Assembly (NCBI GenBank): GCA_023417885.1
Contig: JAEZED010000044.1
Coordinates: 1 to 41,941 of the forward strand
Origin: Planctomycetota bacterium
GTDB lineage: Bacteria; Planctomycetota; Phycisphaerae; Tepidisphaerales; Tepidisphaeraceae
Length of the DNA: 41,941 nt
Direction: 5' to 3'
The notes beneath the pieces are model-generated. The model worked only from the letters and a program-made list of their open reading frames with translations. It was not told the origin of the DNA and ran no database searches. This document shows, piece after piece, positions 24,474-32,199 of the stretch. The stretch's first letter is position 1, and the number at the start of each line of letters is the position of its first letter. The translations under genes and the position numbers were made by a program.

Positions 24474-24636
24474 CAGATGAACACAGACGCACACGGATGA
24501 CAGAGTGGGCAAGTGGGCAGGGGCGTTGACGGCAGCACGAGCATTCCGGCTATGCTGTCGCGCTGAACCGTCGGGCCCCGCTGACCTTCGCGATGAACAA
24601 GCTCCTCTCTCATCTGTGTGCATCCGTGTTCATCTG
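24474..24636. repeat. Inverted repeat, one arm inside a lipoprotein signal peptide
   Basis: The arms at 24474-24500 and 24610-24636 are 27 bp each and match as inverted copies at 24 of 27 positions (CAGATGAACACA... against ...GTGTTCATCTG). The wording resembles a dispersed intergenic repeat seen across many environmental genomes. The right arm lies inside the lipoprotein frame and encodes most of SHLCASVFIC of its signal peptide. Confidence 0.75.
24526..24556 (+). promoter_or_regulatory. Candidate promoter of the lipoprotein gene
   Basis: TTGACG (24526-24531) and TATGCT (24551-24556) are separated by 19 bp, somewhat longer than usual. Both hexamers are good matches in this GC-rich context. 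Initiation near 24563 gives a leader of about 30 nt before the ATG at 24593. The promoter lies between the arms of the inverted repeat. Confidence 0.45.
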
Positions 24637-25105
24637 TGGCCTTCTCTCCGGCTGCATCGGTGGCGGGGCGATCGCCAATCGGCCGGCGATGTTCGAGCCG
24701 ACGCAGATGCGCATCAACCCAACCTTCACGCGGTTCCGCAGCGTCGACGGCGAGGGATCGGCCCAGGGAATCGAGGCGGACGTGGAGCTGCGCGACCCGT
24801 TCGACGACGCCACCAAGGGGGCCGGCGCGATCTACTTCGAGCTCTTCGAGTACGTTCCCCAGGGCGCCGACGCCCGCGGGCCGCGCCTCGGGGAGCCGGC
24901 CCGCTATGACCTCTCCACCATCGGCGCGCAACAGCGGCACTGGCAGAACATCGTCCGCACATACCGCTTCGATCTTCCGTGGCAGGGCCTGGATCCGACG
25001 CAGCGATACGTCCTCTCGGCGACCTACCTCCCGCCCGAGGGCTCGTCGGGCGAGCGGCTCTTCGACCGGTTGGTGATCCTGCCGGACGCGGGCGCCGACG
25101 AGTAG
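24593..25105 (+). CDS. Putative lipoprotein of unknown function
   Basis: A 170-residue protein. Its N-terminus, LLSHLCASVFICGLLSGCIG, is a lipoprotein-type signal peptide with lipobox Leu-Ser-Gly-Cys (Cys at about 21). The mature part looks like a beta-sandwich: MFEPTQMRINPTFTRF, EADVELRDPFDDATKGAGAIYFELFEY, and WQNIVRTYRFDLPW, ending with YVLSATYLPPEG and LFDRLVIL. I know no named family for it. The pattern of a strand pair with an IYFELFEY core suggests an extracytoplasmic carbohydrate- or protein-binding module, but this is a guess. The signal peptide is partly encoded by a dispersed repeat. It precedes the PspA-like gene by 81 bp. Confidence 0.75.
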   Translation: MNKLLSHLCASVFICGLLSGCIGGGAIANRPAMFEPTQMRINPTFTRFRSVDGEGSAQGIEADVELRDPFDDATKGAGAIYFELFEYVPQGADARGPRLGEPARYDLSTIGAQQRHWQNIVRTYRFDLPWQGLDPTQRYVLSATYLPPEGSSGERLFDRLVILPDAGADE

Positions 25106-25186
25106 CCGTGCGGGCTTGCCCGGCAGCGGCGCGGCTGTGTCGGCGGGGGGCTTTCTGCTACCATCGCCCCGAAGGAGACCCAGCAC

Positions 25187-26011
25187 ATGTTCGGAGCCAT
25201 CGCACGTTTCTTCCGGGCCATCGGTTACCTGTTCACGGGGAAGGTCGACTCCGCGACGCGCGGGGTGCGCACCAACCCGCACGTGATCCAGGCGACCTAC
25301 GACCGGATCGTCGAGGAGAAGAAGAACCGCATCCACCAGTACAAGGACGCGGTGGCCCGCATGATTGCCCAGGAGGAGAGCAAGAAGGCCCGCATCAAGC
25401 AGCTCTCCGACGAGATCGTCCGGCTCAACCAGCTCAAGGAAGGCGCCGCCGCCAAGGCGCGCATGCTCGTCGACCAGCTCAAGGCCCAGGGCAAGTCGAT
25501 GCAGGAGATCAAGACGCACGAGGACTACGTCAAGAGCCTGGCCGCCTTCAACGACTTCACCAGCTCACTCAAGGAGAAGGAGGAGCACGTGGTCGAGCTG
25601 GAGACCGACGTCAAGGAGATCAGCGGCACGGTGGCGAACCACAAGGTGCAGCTCCAGTCGCTCCTGCGCGAGGTGGACAAGATCAAGGCCGAGGCGAACC
25701 AGACCGTCGCCGACGTGATCACCGCCCGCGAGGAGGAGGAGATCAACAACATGCTCGTCGGCATCGGCGAAGACCGCACCAGCCGCGAGCTGGAGGACAT
25801 GCGCACCCTTCGCCAGGAGAGCAAGGCCAAGGCCCGCATCGCCCGCGAGATGGCCGGCACCGACACCAAGGCGCTGGAGAACGAGTTCCTCGAGTACGCC
25901 CGCACCGGCGCGGCGACCGACGAGTTCGACCGCCTGATCGGCCTTGCGGGCGAGGCAGAGCAGGAAACCGCCCCGCAGGAACGCGCGGCGGATGTCAAGC
26001 TGCCGGAGTGA
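25187..26011 (+). CDS. PspA/IM30-family membrane-associated protein
   Basis: A 274-residue protein dominated by coiled coil (about 45-230). It begins with the amphipathic membrane-binding helix MFGAIARFFRAIGYLFTG, followed by long charged helices such as QYKDAVARMIAQEESKKARIK and LKEKEEHVVELETDVKEI, and a short acidic tail. PspA, Vipp1 and IM30 are bacterial ESCRT-III relatives that coat and stabilise the inner membrane under stress. The family call rests on the amphipathic start, coiled-coil layout and length rather than a signature motif. AAGGAG nine bases before the ATG is one of the clearest Shine-Dalgarno sites here. No pspF, pspB or pspC gene is near. Confidence 0.8.
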   Translation: MFGAIARFFRAIGYLFTGKVDSATRGVRTNPHVIQATYDRIVEEKKNRIHQYKDAVARMIAQEESKKARIKQLSDEIVRLNQLKEGAAAKARMLVDQLKAQGKSMQEIKTHEDYVKSLAAFNDFTSSLKEKEEHVVELETDVKEISGTVANHKVQLQSLLREVDKIKAEANQTVADVITAREEEEINNMLVGIGEDRTSRELEDMRTLRQESKAKARIAREMAGTDTKALENEFLEYARTGAATDEFDRLIGLAGEAEQETAPQERAADVKLPE

Positions 26012-26037
26012 TCGCGCCCAGGGCGTGCGAGGTAGCG

Positions 26038-26054
26038 GTGGGCTTTAAGCCCAC
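26038..26054. repeat. REP-like palindrome
   Basis: GTGGGCTT and AAGCCCAC flank a single T. This is the same GGGCTT-n-AAGCCC core as the palindrome inside rtcB. It lies 26 bp after the PspA-like stop codon and could act as a terminator hairpin, but there is no T tract. Confidence 0.7.
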
Positions 26055-26251
26055 GGACAGCGTCCGATTCGTGCAAGCTCCCGGCAGGGCGCACATGGAC
26101 CCGCCTCTGTCCCCCTCCCGTTCTCCCCTTTCCGGTTCTCTTGCAAGCGCAGAGCCGGGCACAAAGGGCGGCGGTCCGCGAATAACGTCACTGTCGCGAC
26201 GCCAGGGCCGATCCCTCCCGATTCTCGGGCCAGGACGGGCGTGCGAACAAG
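26055..26251. other. Non-coding stretch before array 3
   Basis: This is part of a 733-bp gene-free gap between the PspA-like gene and the zinc-ribbon gene. A pyrimidine-rich run lies at about 26105-26145. No plausible start codon with protein-like composition, tRNA fold or other RNA is recognised. A degraded 21-bp unit may begin at 26231. Confidence 0.45.
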
Positions 26252-26461
26252 GACTTCACATGTGTGAAGTCCGACTTCACACGTGTGAACACGGACTTCA
26301 CACGTGTGAACACGGACTTCACATGTGTGAAATCGGACTTCACACGTGTGACAAGAGGTTTCACACGTGTGAAATCGGACTTCACACGTGCGACATCATT
26401 GGTCACACGTGTGAAGCCTCACATCACACGTGTAGAAGGGCACTTCACACGTGCGAGAGAC
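26252..26461. repeat. Tandem array 3, period 21 bp, ten palindromic units
   Basis: Ten consecutive 21-bp units start at 26252, 26273, 26294, 26315, 26336, 26357, 26378, 26399, 26420 and 26441, with a degraded eleventh at 26231. The core is the perfect 14-bp palindrome TTCACACGTGTGAA (TTCACATGTGTGAA in units 1 and 4), followed by a 7-bp spacer such as CACGGAC or ATCGGAC. Palindrome symmetry decays towards the right-hand end, while the CACACGTG core persists. The array is clearly AT-richer than its surroundings. It lies between two genes on the same strand. Reading frames through it are open and spell a heptapeptide repeat (DFTRVKS-like), which I regard as an artefact. Confidence 0.95.
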
Positions 26462-26547
26462 GGGGAAGTGTGGGGCAGCCTGCAAGGGGCGGGGGGTTTG
26501 CGGTCGAGCCCGCCCCCGACGCCCCGCCCGCCATCGACCCTCCTGGG

Positions 26548-26646
26548 GGAAATCCGAATGACGAAGCCAGAAATCCGAATCAATGACGAATGACCCAATG
26601 ACCAGGGCTCCGGCTTCGTCATTCTGGCCTGGTCATTCGGATTTCC
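26548..26646. repeat. Imperfect inverted repeat (hairpin-forming intergenic element)
   Basis: The outer arms GGAAATCCGAATGAC (26548-26562) and GTCATTCGGATTTCC (26632-26646) are perfect 15-bp complements. Inner segments also pair: GACGAAGCC with GGCTTCGTC at about 26560-26620. Copies of AATCCGAAT and ATGACGAATGA recur inside. It lies just beyond array 3, in the same gene-free gap. Confidence 0.75.
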
Positions 26647-26744
26647 GCGTGCGAGCACGCGGCGTTACACTCCCCTGACGCTCCGGCTCTGCCGGCAACA
26701 ACGGCGCGTGAACCCTTTTGGGTTGCCGGGCGAAGTCCCGACTA

Positions 26745-26954
26745 ATGGTACCCCAACCCCCGATCTGCGAGAAGTGCGGCATTCGCCCGGCGGTGAAGCG
26801 ACGGGTCTTTGTGCAGCACCGCGGGTATCATCCCGAGGACTACCGGCTTCATTGGGTGTGCCACCGCTGCATCTGGCGTGGGCACATTCTCGGCCTGATC
26901 GCGTTGGCGTTGCTGCTTGCGACCGGCGTGTTCCTGTGGCTGATACTCCGCTGA
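26745..26954 (+). CDS. Small zinc-ribbon membrane protein (hypothetical)
   Basis: A 69-residue protein. The N-terminal half has two CxxC pairs, ICEKCG (about 7-11) and WVCHRCIW (about 41-48), spaced as in a zinc ribbon. Basic residues surround them (VKRRVFVQHRGYH). The C-terminus is one membrane helix, ILGLIALALLLATGVFLWLIL. It is probably a membrane-anchored zinc-binding protein, function unknown. The amino acid composition and paired Cys support a real gene despite the small size and the lack of a clear Shine-Dalgarno site. The start may lie further upstream. It is followed at 117 bp by the AAA ATPase. Confidence 0.6.
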   Translation: MVPQPPICEKCGIRPAVKRRVFVQHRGYHPEDYRLHWVCHRCIWRGHILGLIALALLLATGVFLWLILR

Positions 26955-27071
26955 ACTATCCCCTGGCCGGTGACGTCGCTGCTGCTGCTGGCGCGGCGGA
27001 GGCGGAAGGGGCGGTGAGAACGCGCCGTCGAGCCATCCCCCTGTCCCCGGCGCCGGCGGTACACTCTGGGC

Positions 27072-28919
27072 ATGTCAGACGCCGCGCCGGGTTACGGCTT
27101 CTTCACCCAGCTCGCCCGCACGCTCAACAGCGGGCAGTCGCGCTCCGTCCTGCTTTACGGTGACGTGCACGACCTCTTTTTCGACGGCGAGGATTACGTC
27201 CCCCTCGTCCCGTTCCTGACGAAGAAGTGCGCCGTCGACGGGATCATCCAGCTCGTCTACGAGCTGAACGGGCCGATCCGCACCGTGCCCGCCGACGCGG
27301 CCGACGCGCTGCGCGCCGCGTGGGTCGCCTGGAAGAGCGGGGCCGACCCGAACCAACTCGTGCTGGAGGCGCTGGTCGATCGCCGCAAGGCGCGCCAGCG
27401 CGAGGCGGTCGAGGCGCAGTTCGACGCGCTGGTCCACGAGGCGACAGGCTCTCCCTCGGTGGCGCTGGAGTTCCTGCGACAGCTCACGATCTGCTCGCGC
27501 GCCAGGGACGCCGCCGGCCGCCCGCTCGTCGGCAGGCGCTTGCTCATCTTCATCGAGGAGGCCGACCTGCTCCTGCCCGGCGGGGACGAGCCGATCTCCC
27601 GCCTCAACGCCGCCGACCGGCACCGGCTGACGATCCTGCGCGACTGGTTCAGCGACCCGGCCTTCCAGGATGCCGACGACAGCGTCGTGCTCATCAGCGA
27701 GAGCCGCGGGGGGATCCATCGGCTCGTCACCTCGCTGCCGCAGATGCTCGGCGTGGAAGTGCCCGCCCCTGGCGCCACCGAGCGCGAGCACTTCATCCGC
27801 GACTTCAGCGCCGCCCGGGAGAACGCGCCGGCGCTGGCTGCGCGCCGCCCGGCGCCAACCTTCTGGACGGAGATTCCCGAGGTCGCGCGTTTCACGGCGG
27901 GGCTCAGCCTCCACGCGCTTCGCCAGCTGCTCCTCGGCGCCGCCCACGCCGACGAGCCCCTCTCGCCGCGGCATGTCATCGGCAAGGTCGAGAGCTACAT
28001 CAGCAGCCAGCTCGGCGAGGACGTCGTCGAGTTCAAGATGCCCGGCCACACGCTGGCGGACGTCGTGGGGTTCACGAAGCTCAAGGAGTTCTTGAAGAGC
28101 GAGCTGATGCCGCGGATGCGCTCCACCGGCGCCGACGCCCTCCCCGGTGCCGCCGTCGCCGGGCCCATCGGCGGGGGGAAGACGTTCATCTTCGAGGCAG
28201 TGGCGGCGGAGCTGAACGTGCCCGTGCTCACGCTGAAGAACATCCGCAGCCAGTGGTACGGACAGACGGACGTGCTCTTCGAGCGCCTCCGCCGCGTGCT
28301 GCATTCGCTGGGTCGCGTCGTCATTTTCGTCGACGAGGCCGACACGCAGTTCGGCGGGGTCGGCGCCGAGACACATGAGACCGAGCGCCGCCTCACGGGA
28401 AAGATCCAGCAGATGATGAGCGACCCGGCGCTGCGCGGAAAGGTGACCTGGCTGCTCATGACCGCGCGGATTCACCTGCTCAGCCCCGACATTCGCCGCC
28501 CGGGGCGCGTGGGAGACCTGATCATCCCCGTGCTCGATCCCGAGGGGGACGACCGGCGCGACTTCCTGCGCTGGATGATCGCCGACGTCCTCGACCCCGC
28601 CGCCGGCGAGGTGGACGCGGTGGCGCGTGACCTGGAGACGAAGGTGGACATCGAAAGCGCCGCCGCCTTCGCGTCGCTGCGATCGGGCCTGAAGGCCAGG
28701 GCCGCCGCATGGGGCCGCAAGCTGAGCGGGGAGGATGTCCTGACGATCGCGGCCGACTTCATCCCGCCCGCGATCGAGAAGACGCGCCGCTACCAGACGC
28801 TCCAGGCGCTGATCAACTGCACGCGGCGATCGCTGCTGCCCGATCCGAGCGTGACGCCGGAGCAGCGCGAGGCCTGGCAGGCCGAGGCGCGCAAGCTCGA
28901 GGCTCAGGGCATCCGTTAG
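27072..28919 (+). CDS. Ycf46-like AAA-type ATPase
   Basis: A 615-residue protein with two AAA-like halves. The N-terminal half (about 1-290) lacks a Walker A motif. It does have a Walker B-like LLIFIEEADLLLP (157-169) and ISESRGG, the layout of the degenerate first module in Ycf46-type proteins. The second half is a full AAA module: FKMPGHTLADVVGFTKLKEFL (about 321-341), Walker A GPIGGGKTF (364-372), VVIFVDEADTQFGG (416-429) with Walker B Asp-Glu, a sensor-like LLMTARIHLL, and an RRPGR arginine-finger-like segment. Ycf46 proteins occur in cyanobacteria and plastids and have roles in carbon metabolism or photosynthesis regulation, but the partner here is unknown. TACACT ends six bases before the ATG. 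The glycogen debranching gene follows at 42 bp. Confidence 0.85.
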   Translation: MSDAAPGYGFFTQLARTLNSGQSRSVLLYGDVHDLFFDGEDYVPLVPFLTKKCAVDGIIQLVYELNGPIRTVPADAADALRAAWVAWKSGADPNQLVLEALVDRRKARQREAVEAQFDALVHEATGSPSVALEFLRQLTICSRARDAAGRPLVGRRLLIFIEEADLLLPGGDEPISRLNAADRHRLTILRDWFSDPAFQDADDSVVLISESRGGIHRLVTSLPQMLGVEVPAPGATEREHFIRDFSAARENAPALAARRPAPTFWTEIPEVARFTAGLSLHALRQLLLGAAHADEPLSPRHVIGKVESYISSQLGEDVVEFKMPGHTLADVVGFTKLKEFLKSELMPRMRSTGADALPGAAVAGPIGGGKTFIFEAVAAELNVPVLTLKNIRSQWYGQTDVLFERLRRVLHSLGRVVIFVDEADTQFGGVGAETHETERRLTGKIQQMMSDPALRGKVTWLLMTARIHLLSPDIRRPGRVGDLIIPVLDPEGDDRRDFLRWMIADVLDPAAGEVDAVARDLETKVDIESAAAFASLRSGLKARAAAWGRKLSGEDVLTIAADFIPPAIEKTRRYQTLQALINCTRRSLLPDPSVTPEQREAWQAEARKLEAQGIR

Positions 28920-28961
28920 CCGCAGGCGCTTCCGGCGCCGTTGCCTCTCTAAGCTTCGTCA

Positions 28962-30917
28962 ATGCCCGAGATCGCCTATGCCCGGGAGACCGCCGGCCGG
29001 CTGGAGCCGTTCGACCAGCACGAGTGGCTGCTGACCAACGGCCTGGGCGGCTTCGCCATGGGAACGGTCGCGGACGTCCCCACGCGCCGCTACCACGGCC
29101 TGCTCGTCGCGGCGACGGTGCCGCCCGTCGGGCGCATCGTGGCGCTGTCGCGCTACCTGCAACTGCTCATGATCGACGGCCGGCGCGTGGACTTCTCCGC
29201 CGCCCGGTTTGACTCCGGTGAAGGCCCGCGGCTGCTGGGGGAGGGCGTCTCGTCGCTACGCCGCTTCGCGCTAGAAGGGGAGGTGGCGACGTGGACGTAC
29301 GACGTGGAGGGGACGACGATCGTGCGGGAGGTGCTCGTCTGCTGGGAGCGCAACGCCTGCGCCGTCCGCTACACGGTGCGGCGCGGGGCGGCGCACGCGG
29401 GCGGCCGGTTGTCGCTCCAGGTCGCGCCCTTCGTGGCGCTGCGCGATTTCCACGGCCTGCTTCGCGAAGGGCAGGGGTCGTTCACCGTCGATGCACGGGA
29501 GCGCGGCGTCACGACGACGAGCGGAGAGACATCGCTGCACATCGAGGCGGGCGCCGGTCGCTTCGAGCCGGCCCTCGACTGGTGGCGCGGCTTCCACTAT
29601 GCGGTCGAGGCCGATCGCGGGCTCGACCATACGGAGGATCTCTTCACGCCCGGCCGCTTCATCCTGGATGTCGCGCCCTCCGACGCCGACGCCGGCATCA
29701 CGCTCTGGGCGGGCCTGGGCGAGCTGCCGACGCCCGACTGGGAGTCGCATCGCCACGAGCGCATTGCCCGGATGGCGGTGCCGGCCATGCCCACGGCAAC
29801 GCAGGCGCGGCTCGCTCGCGCCGCGGCGGATTTCGTGGTCAGCCGCCCGCAGCCGGACGGCGCCGCCGGCTCGAGCGTGATCGCCGGCTATCCCTGGTTT
29901 GCCGACTGGGGGCGCGACACGTTCATCTCGATGACGGGCCTCTTCCTGGTGACGGGGCGGCGCGAGCAGGCGCGGCAGGTGCTCTCGACGTTCGCGGAGT
30001 ACGTGAGCGAGGGGATGATCCCCAACCGCTTCAACGACTACACGAACCACCCTGAGTACAACACCGTCGATGCCAGCCTCTGGTTCATCCACGCCGCCCA
30101 CGAGTACGCGAGCCGGACGCGCGACAATGCGACGTATGAGCGCGTCCTCCGTCCCGCCTGCCGGGAGATCATCGACGGCTACACCCGCGGGACGCGCTAC
30201 GGCATCCGCGTCGATCCCGCGGATGGCCTCGTGACGGCGGGGGACGAGACGACGCAGCTCACGTGGATGGACGCGCGGCGCGACGGCATCGTCTTCACGC
30301 CGCGTCACGGCAAGGCAGTCGAGATCAACGCGCTCTGGTACAACGCGCTGATGCTGCTCGGAGAGACGGGGCGCGCCGAGCAGGTGCGGCGCAGCTTCTG
30401 CGAGGCGTTCGTCGATCCGGCGGGCAACGGGCTGTTTGACGTCGTCGGCCCGGCCGGGCCCGACCGCGCCATCCGCCCCAACCAGGTCTTCGCCGTCTCG
30501 CTGCCGCATTCACCGCTGTCGCGCGAGCAGCAGCTGGGGGTGGTGGAGGCGGTGCGCCGGGAGCTGCTGACACCGGTGGGCCTCAGGACGCTGTCGCCGC
30601 GCGACCCGAAGTATCACCCTCGCTTCGAGGGACCGATCTTCGAGCGCGACCGCGCCTACCACAACGGCACCGTCTGGCCCTGGCTCATCGGCGGGTTCCT
30701 CGATGCCTGGCTCCGAGTGCACGATCGCTCGCCCGCCGCCGTCGAGCAGGCGCGGCGGTGGCTCCAGCCGCTCATCGACCACCTCGGCGACGACGGCTGC
30801 CTCGGCAGCATCGCCGAAGTCTTCGACGCCGCCCCGCCACATCGGCCGGCCGGTTGCTGCGCGCAGGCCTGGAGCGTGGCGGAGGCGCTGCGCCTCGCGG
30901 TCGAACTGGGAATGTGA
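28962..30917 (+). CDS. Glycogen debranching enzyme, archaeal type (amylo-alpha-1,6-glucosidase)
   Basis: A 651-residue protein. The N-terminal beta domain has the family opening EWLLTNGLGGFAMGTVADVPTRRYHGLLVA (about 25-54). The catalytic (alpha/alpha)6 barrel from about 270 carries YPWFADWGRDTFISMTGL, IPNRFNDY, NTVDASLWFI, TWMDARRDG, EINALWYNAL, PNQVFAVSLP, and YHNGTVWPWLIGGF near the end. These match the GDE_C / GH133 family with its general acid-base Asp and Glu residues. It removes alpha-1,6 branches during glycogen use in the cytosol. No signal peptide is present. TAAGCT ends six bases before the ATG. No glycogen synthase or phosphorylase is in the window. Confidence 0.93.
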   Translation: MPEIAYARETAGRLEPFDQHEWLLTNGLGGFAMGTVADVPTRRYHGLLVAATVPPVGRIVALSRYLQLLMIDGRRVDFSAARFDSGEGPRLLGEGVSSLRRFALEGEVATWTYDVEGTTIVREVLVCWERNACAVRYTVRRGAAHAGGRLSLQVAPFVALRDFHGLLREGQGSFTVDARERGVTTTSGETSLHIEAGAGRFEPALDWWRGFHYAVEADRGLDHTEDLFTPGRFILDVAPSDADAGITLWAGLGELPTPDWESHRHERIARMAVPAMPTATQARLARAAADFVVSRPQPDGAAGSSVIAGYPWFADWGRDTFISMTGLFLVTGRREQARQVLSTFAEYVSEGMIPNRFNDYTNHPEYNTVDASLWFIHAAHEYASRTRDNATYERVLRPACREIIDGYTRGTRYGIRVDPADGLVTAGDETTQLTWMDARRDGIVFTPRHGKAVEINALWYNALMLLGETGRAEQVRRSFCEAFVDPAGNGLFDVVGPAGPDRAIRPNQVFAVSLPHSPLSREQQLGVVEAVRRELLTPVGLRTLSPRDPKYHPRFEGPIFERDRAYHNGTVWPWLIGGFLDAWLRVHDRSPAAVEQARRWLQPLIDHLGDDGCLGSIAEVFDAAPPHRPAGCCAQAWSVAEALRLAVELGM

Positions 30918-30923
30918 CCATCG

Positions 30924-32183
30924 ATGAGGACGGCGCCGCCATACTCCCTCGCTCTTCGTCCGGCGGCGCTGCTCCTGCTGGTCGCGCTCCCGTTCATCTG
31001 CCTGCCGACGAGTTCCTCCGCGGCGGAGGTCAGGCTGTTGACGACCCCGTACGTGCGCGCAGGGGCCTACCACCCGGTGCGCGTCACCGGCGCCGGGCCC
31101 GGCACACACAAGCTAAGCGGCGAAGGCGTGCTGAGCGTGGGCTGGTCAGGCGCCGGCGACGTCACGCTCCCCGTGCTCCTGGCGTCCTCGCCCGGCGGTC
31201 GATTGCGAATCGAGGTGGATGGCGAGACTGTCTCACTGCCGGTCGTTGCGCTGGGAGCGGACGAGCGACTGGTGGTGGATCTGACAGGCAGGATCGGGGA
31301 TCCGGCACTCATCGACATCGGCTCCCGGCTGTTCGGCGGGAAGACCGTTCGCACGCTTAGCGCCGCTCCATCCGGCGCCGCGGCAGCGTGGGGCATCGCG
31401 GACGCGGTGATCCTGGATGTCGCGCCGAGCCGGGAGGAACGCCGGGCCTGGATGTCGGCGGGCGTTGCAGTCGTCGTCGTCGCCGCGCCTGAAGGGGAGG
31501 GATGGCGTGCCCTGGGCCCGGATGGCCTCTGGGTGGCGCAGCCGGTGGACGTTCCCGCGCCCGGTGTTATTGAACCGGGCGTCTATGCGGCCGTCTCCTC
31601 GTGGCAGCCCGGCCGCACGCCGCAGGAGCGCCGCGCGATCATCCTCGGTTGCGCGCTCTACGGCGTGATGATCGTGGTGATCTGCTGGGCGGTGCGGCGC
31701 CCGGCGCGGCGCGCCGGTCTCGTGGTCGCGGTGTCGATGGCGGCGATGGGTGTGACGGCGGCATGGGCGTGGCTCCGTCCCAACGTCGCGGTGCGGCAGG
31801 CGGACGTCCTCATCGCGGGCGCTAATCGCCAACTCCTTTCGGAGCGCTGGCTATTCGTTCGCTCGCCGGCTGCCGGGGAGGGGGCGGTGGCGCGGATCGG
31901 CTTCGTCGGAGAAACGCGTCCCGCCGGCTACGACCGGCAACATTGGGAGGAGCTCGAGCCGCTGGTTCTCTGTGACGAAGCGGGCAATCCGCTCGAACTG
32001 CGCCTGCGCCTCCCGGCCGGTTACACGGCGGCCGTCGTGCAGCGGACATCCGGAGGCGCCCGAGACGGCTCGCGCTTCGACTCATGGGCATCCCCGGTCA
32101 TTACGCAGCACTACCGCCGGCGACTCGGCGCGTTTGACGCTTCAGAATCGCCCGACGGCGCTGTGCTGAGCCTGGAACCGTGA
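30924..32183 (+). CDS. Membrane protein of unknown function with signal peptide
   Basis: A 419-residue protein with a signal peptide (RPAALLLLVALPFICLPTSSSAAE, about 12-35) and a periplasmic region of about 190 residues. That region is beta-rich, with AEVRLLTTPYVRAGAYHPVRVTG followed by repeated short strands. Two membrane helices follow at about 235-280 (ILGCALYGVMIVVICWAV; LVVAVSMAAMGVTAAWAWL). A second extracytoplasmic domain contains QADVLIAGANRQLLSERWLF and ends near ITQHYRRRLGAFDA. I do not recognise the family. The layout recalls accessory proteins encoded with BatA-type clusters, and a BatA-like protein lies at 13005-14582, but no direct link is visible. It starts six bases after the debranching gene stop, so the two are probably co-transcribed. 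Confidence 0.7.
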   Translation: MRTAPPYSLALRPAALLLLVALPFICLPTSSSAAEVRLLTTPYVRAGAYHPVRVTGAGPGTHKLSGEGVLSVGWSGAGDVTLPVLLASSPGGRLRIEVDGETVSLPVVALGADERLVVDLTGRIGDPALIDIGSRLFGGKTVRTLSAAPSGAAAAWGIADAVILDVAPSREERRAWMSAGVAVVVVAAPEGEGWRALGPDGLWVAQPVDVPAPGVIEPGVYAAVSSWQPGRTPQERRAIILGCALYGVMIVVICWAVRRPARRAGLVVAVSMAAMGVTAAWAWLRPNVAVRQADVLIAGANRQLLSERWLFVRSPAAGEGAVARIGFVGETRPAGYDRQHWEELEPLVLCDEAGNPLELRLRLPAGYTAAVVQRTSGGARDGSRFDSWASPVITQHYRRRLGAFDASESPDGAVLSLEP

Positions 32184-32199
32184 GCCCTCAAGGGCAGGC

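Noticed and set aside
26252..26461. CRISPR array
   Set aside because: The period of 21 bp is too short and spacers of 6-7 bp are not unique. There are no cas genes.
26252..26461. Array 3 as a cluster of parS sites
   Set aside because: Only the central CACGTG is shared with parS; the outer positions, which ParB reads (TGTTC/GAACA), do not match.
26188..26593. Heptapeptide-repeat protein encoded by array 3 (DFTRVKS-like repeats)
   Set aside because: Frames are open on both strands simply because the 21-bp period is a multiple of three and the unit lacks stops. There is no start signal, and the flanks are non-coding.
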